Position numbers and translations under genes: made by a program
Notes under the pieces: model-generated
Told to the model about the DNA's origin: nothing
The model's database searches: none
The model's input: the letters and a program-made list of their open reading frames with translations, nothing else
Origin: Anaerolineae bacterium
Lineage (GTDB): Bacteria; Chloroflexota; Anaerolineae; Aggregatilineales; J027
Reading direction: 5' to 3'
NCBI GenBank assembly: GCA_019913005.1
Contig: JAIOHL010000177.1
Coordinates: 1 to 64,000 of the forward strand
Length of the DNA: 64,000 nucleotides
Shown: positions 62,829 through 64,000 of the stretch, in pieces
Position numbering within the stretch: the stretch's first letter is position 1
Layout: each line of letters opens with the position of its first letter

Positions 62829-64000
62829 ATGATGGATTTGGAAAGTGTCTTTTTCAGTTACAGCCGCGCTGATCAAGCGATTGTTCAGCAATTCTACAGG
62901 GACCTGAAATTACATGGGATGCCGTCCATTTGGATGGATCTTGAAGAGATCGAAACTGGCGATAAATGGTGGATGCAAATTGAAACGGCTATTCATCAAT
63001 CCAAAGCGTTGATTTTGTTCGCCAGTCACCCATCCCTCATGTCTGCTCCGGTGGAAAAAGAATACTCCCTTGCTCACCATCTAGGGAAACCCATCATTGT
63101 GGTCATCCTCGATGATGTCGAGATAAGCCTCCTCCCAGAAATTTTGCAAGAATATGACATCAAGCTGAATGTTCGATGGGACGGCTATCCCACAACATTG
63201 AAAAAACTCGTCAAAGTATCTTCTTTACCGCGCTCCTACACCTTGCCACGCGAATTTAAATATGTGCCGGGTGGTACATTCACGATGGGGGCACCCACCG
63301 AAGAGCATGTTGTCTCGATTGAAGGTTTTTGGATGGCCCAAAACTCAGTCAGTGTAGCCGAATATGCCACATTCATCCGATCTGGGGGATATGACCAAGA
63401 TACCTTTTGGATCGAGGGTTCTCACGCATTAGCCGAGAACCATGTTCCCCGTTGGTTTTCTACCCTTGATCACTTCGAAGAATTTGCGCTCGATAAACCA
63501 TCACAGCCTATGCGGGGTGTGGCGTGGTATGAAGCAATGGCCTATTGTAAGTGGCTGTCGGTGATATCTGATCACCCATTTATTCTGCCGACCGAAGCAC
63601 AGTGGGAAAAAGCTGCCCGAGGCACTGACAAAAGACGATGGGCATTCGGGGATCATTGGAACGCTTCGTGTGCAGATGTAAAAATCGGTTCCACGCCTAA
63701 TTTAGAACCCAAGGACTGTGGTATCGCTGGTAGTGAAAGTTTCTTTGGATGCCAAGATATGGTGGGCCAAGTTTGGAACTGGACTCTATCAATCGAACTA
63801 CCGCTACCCTATATTCCAGATGGATCAAGAGAAGCGCTCATGCCGCAGGACTTTAAGGAACCACGCATTATTCGAGGAGGAAGCTGGCTTCGCCCGGTTG
63901 AAAAGGCTTATACCTATCATCGTGAAAGCCAGTTTCCATTGCCTGACTACTACCGACATGAAATCGGTTTTCGCTTGGTGACTCTACAAGACCCAGTTTA
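62829..64000 (+). CDS. TIR domain fused to FGE-sulfatase (SUMF1) domain, 3' end outside window
   Basis: The frame is open from the ATG at 62829 (after AGGAG) to the window end, about 390 residues. The TIR domain (about 5-135) has VFFSYSRADQAIVQQFY, GMPSIWMDLEEIETGDKWW and ALILFASHPSLMSAPVEKEY, where the Glu of VEKEY is the likely NADase residue. A formylglycine-generating-enzyme-like domain (about 148-388) has VPGGTFTMGAP, the GVAWYEAMAYCKWLS segment, LPTEAQWEKAARG, and RIIRGGSWLRP ... EIGFRLV. The Cys pair needed for FGE catalysis is not present where expected, so this fold is probably a recognition module. TIR enzymes in defence systems deplete NAD+ or make signal nucleotides. Confidence 0.85.
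   Translation, partial: MMDLESVFFSYSRADQAIVQQFYRDLKLHGMPSIWMDLEEIETGDKWWMQIETAIHQSKALILFASHPSLMSAPVEKEYSLAHHLGKPIIVVILDDVEISLLPEILQEYDIKLNVRWDGYPTTLKKLVKVSSLPRSYTLPREFKYVPGGTFTMGAPTEEHVVSIEGFWMAQNSVSVAEYATFIRSGGYDQDTFWIEGSHALAENHVPRWFSTLDHFEEFALDKPSQPMRGVAWYEAMAYCKWLSVISDHPFILPTEAQWEKAARGTDKRRWAFGDHWNASCADVKIGSTPNLEPKDCGIAGSESFFGCQDMVGQVWNWTLSIELPLPYIPDGSREALMPQDFKEPRIIRGGSWLRPVEKAYTYHRESQFPLPDYYRHEIGFRLVTLQDPV

Overview
The window looks like a bacterial chromosome of the phylum Chloroflexota, probably an Anaerolineae-type lineage. This is inferred from the gene repertoire: ClpC with a free-standing Clp_N neighbour, tandem Ser/Thr kinases with extracellular tails, lipoproteins with Thr/Pro-rich linkers, and a secreted QGYWKNH-domain protein. 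No rRNA gene or complete tRNA was found, so the taxonomy is only a best guess.

Layout. 1-13.4 kb is backbone: the end of a transposase, a small Clp_N protein, clpC, an alpha-oxoamine synthase (kbl-like), a frameshifted DUF1152 gene, a kelch protein, several membrane or lipoproteins, an M20 peptidase and an ABC exporter. 13.4-24.4 kb is a sulfur-handling region: rhodaneses, DUF302, a metallo-beta-lactamase/double-rhodanese fusion, a TauE-type exporter, a LysR regulator, two YeeE/YedE transporters (one carrying a rhodanese tail), an octaheme tetrathionate-reductase-like cytochrome, a seven-heme cytochrome fused to a membrane cytochrome b module, and an ArsR regulator. Together these suggest uptake, transfer and redox conversion of thiosulfate, tetrathionate or persulfide sulfur. 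24.6-32.9 kb is a full kdpFABCDE potassium-uptake operon with an extra acidic membrane ORF between kdpB and kdpC.

32.9-54.1 kb is bounded by perfect 77-bp direct repeats made of the 3' end of pdxS plus its downstream bases. The intact pdxS lies just outside the right copy. I read this as an integrated element of about 21 kb. Its left part carries plasmid-type genes (ParM-like actin, ParR-like partner, small HUH relaxase, RHH protein, and a primase-polymerase broken by a frameshift and an in-frame TGA) plus several large dyad symmetries. Its right end carries an RHH protein and a large serine recombinase 100 bp from the right repeat. The middle is a signalling cargo: two membrane Ser/Thr kinases and an 813-aa unknown protein on the minus strand, divergent from an operon with a secreted protein, a spermidine-synthase-like membrane protein, an ECF sigma factor, a probable anti-sigma protein and a PASTA protein. 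Both kinases and the PASTA protein share an apparently undescribed extracellular Cys/FW domain.

54.0-57.3 kb returns to backbone (pdxS, and a BMP-type binding protein made of two fused copies). At 57.43 kb the 3' half of a tRNA-Pro-like gene sits 14 bp from a tyrosine-integrase remnant. This marks the start of a second island with a decayed zinc-ribbon exonuclease gene, a truncated small ORF, and then a divergent pair: a 1312-aa STAND/NACHT-type NTPase and a TIR-FGE-sulfatase-domain protein that runs off the window. That pair is the best candidate for an undescribed defence system here.

Several genes carry single-base frameshifts (DUF1152, primase, exonuclease). In the islands this fits decay, but residual indel errors in the assembly cannot be excluded.
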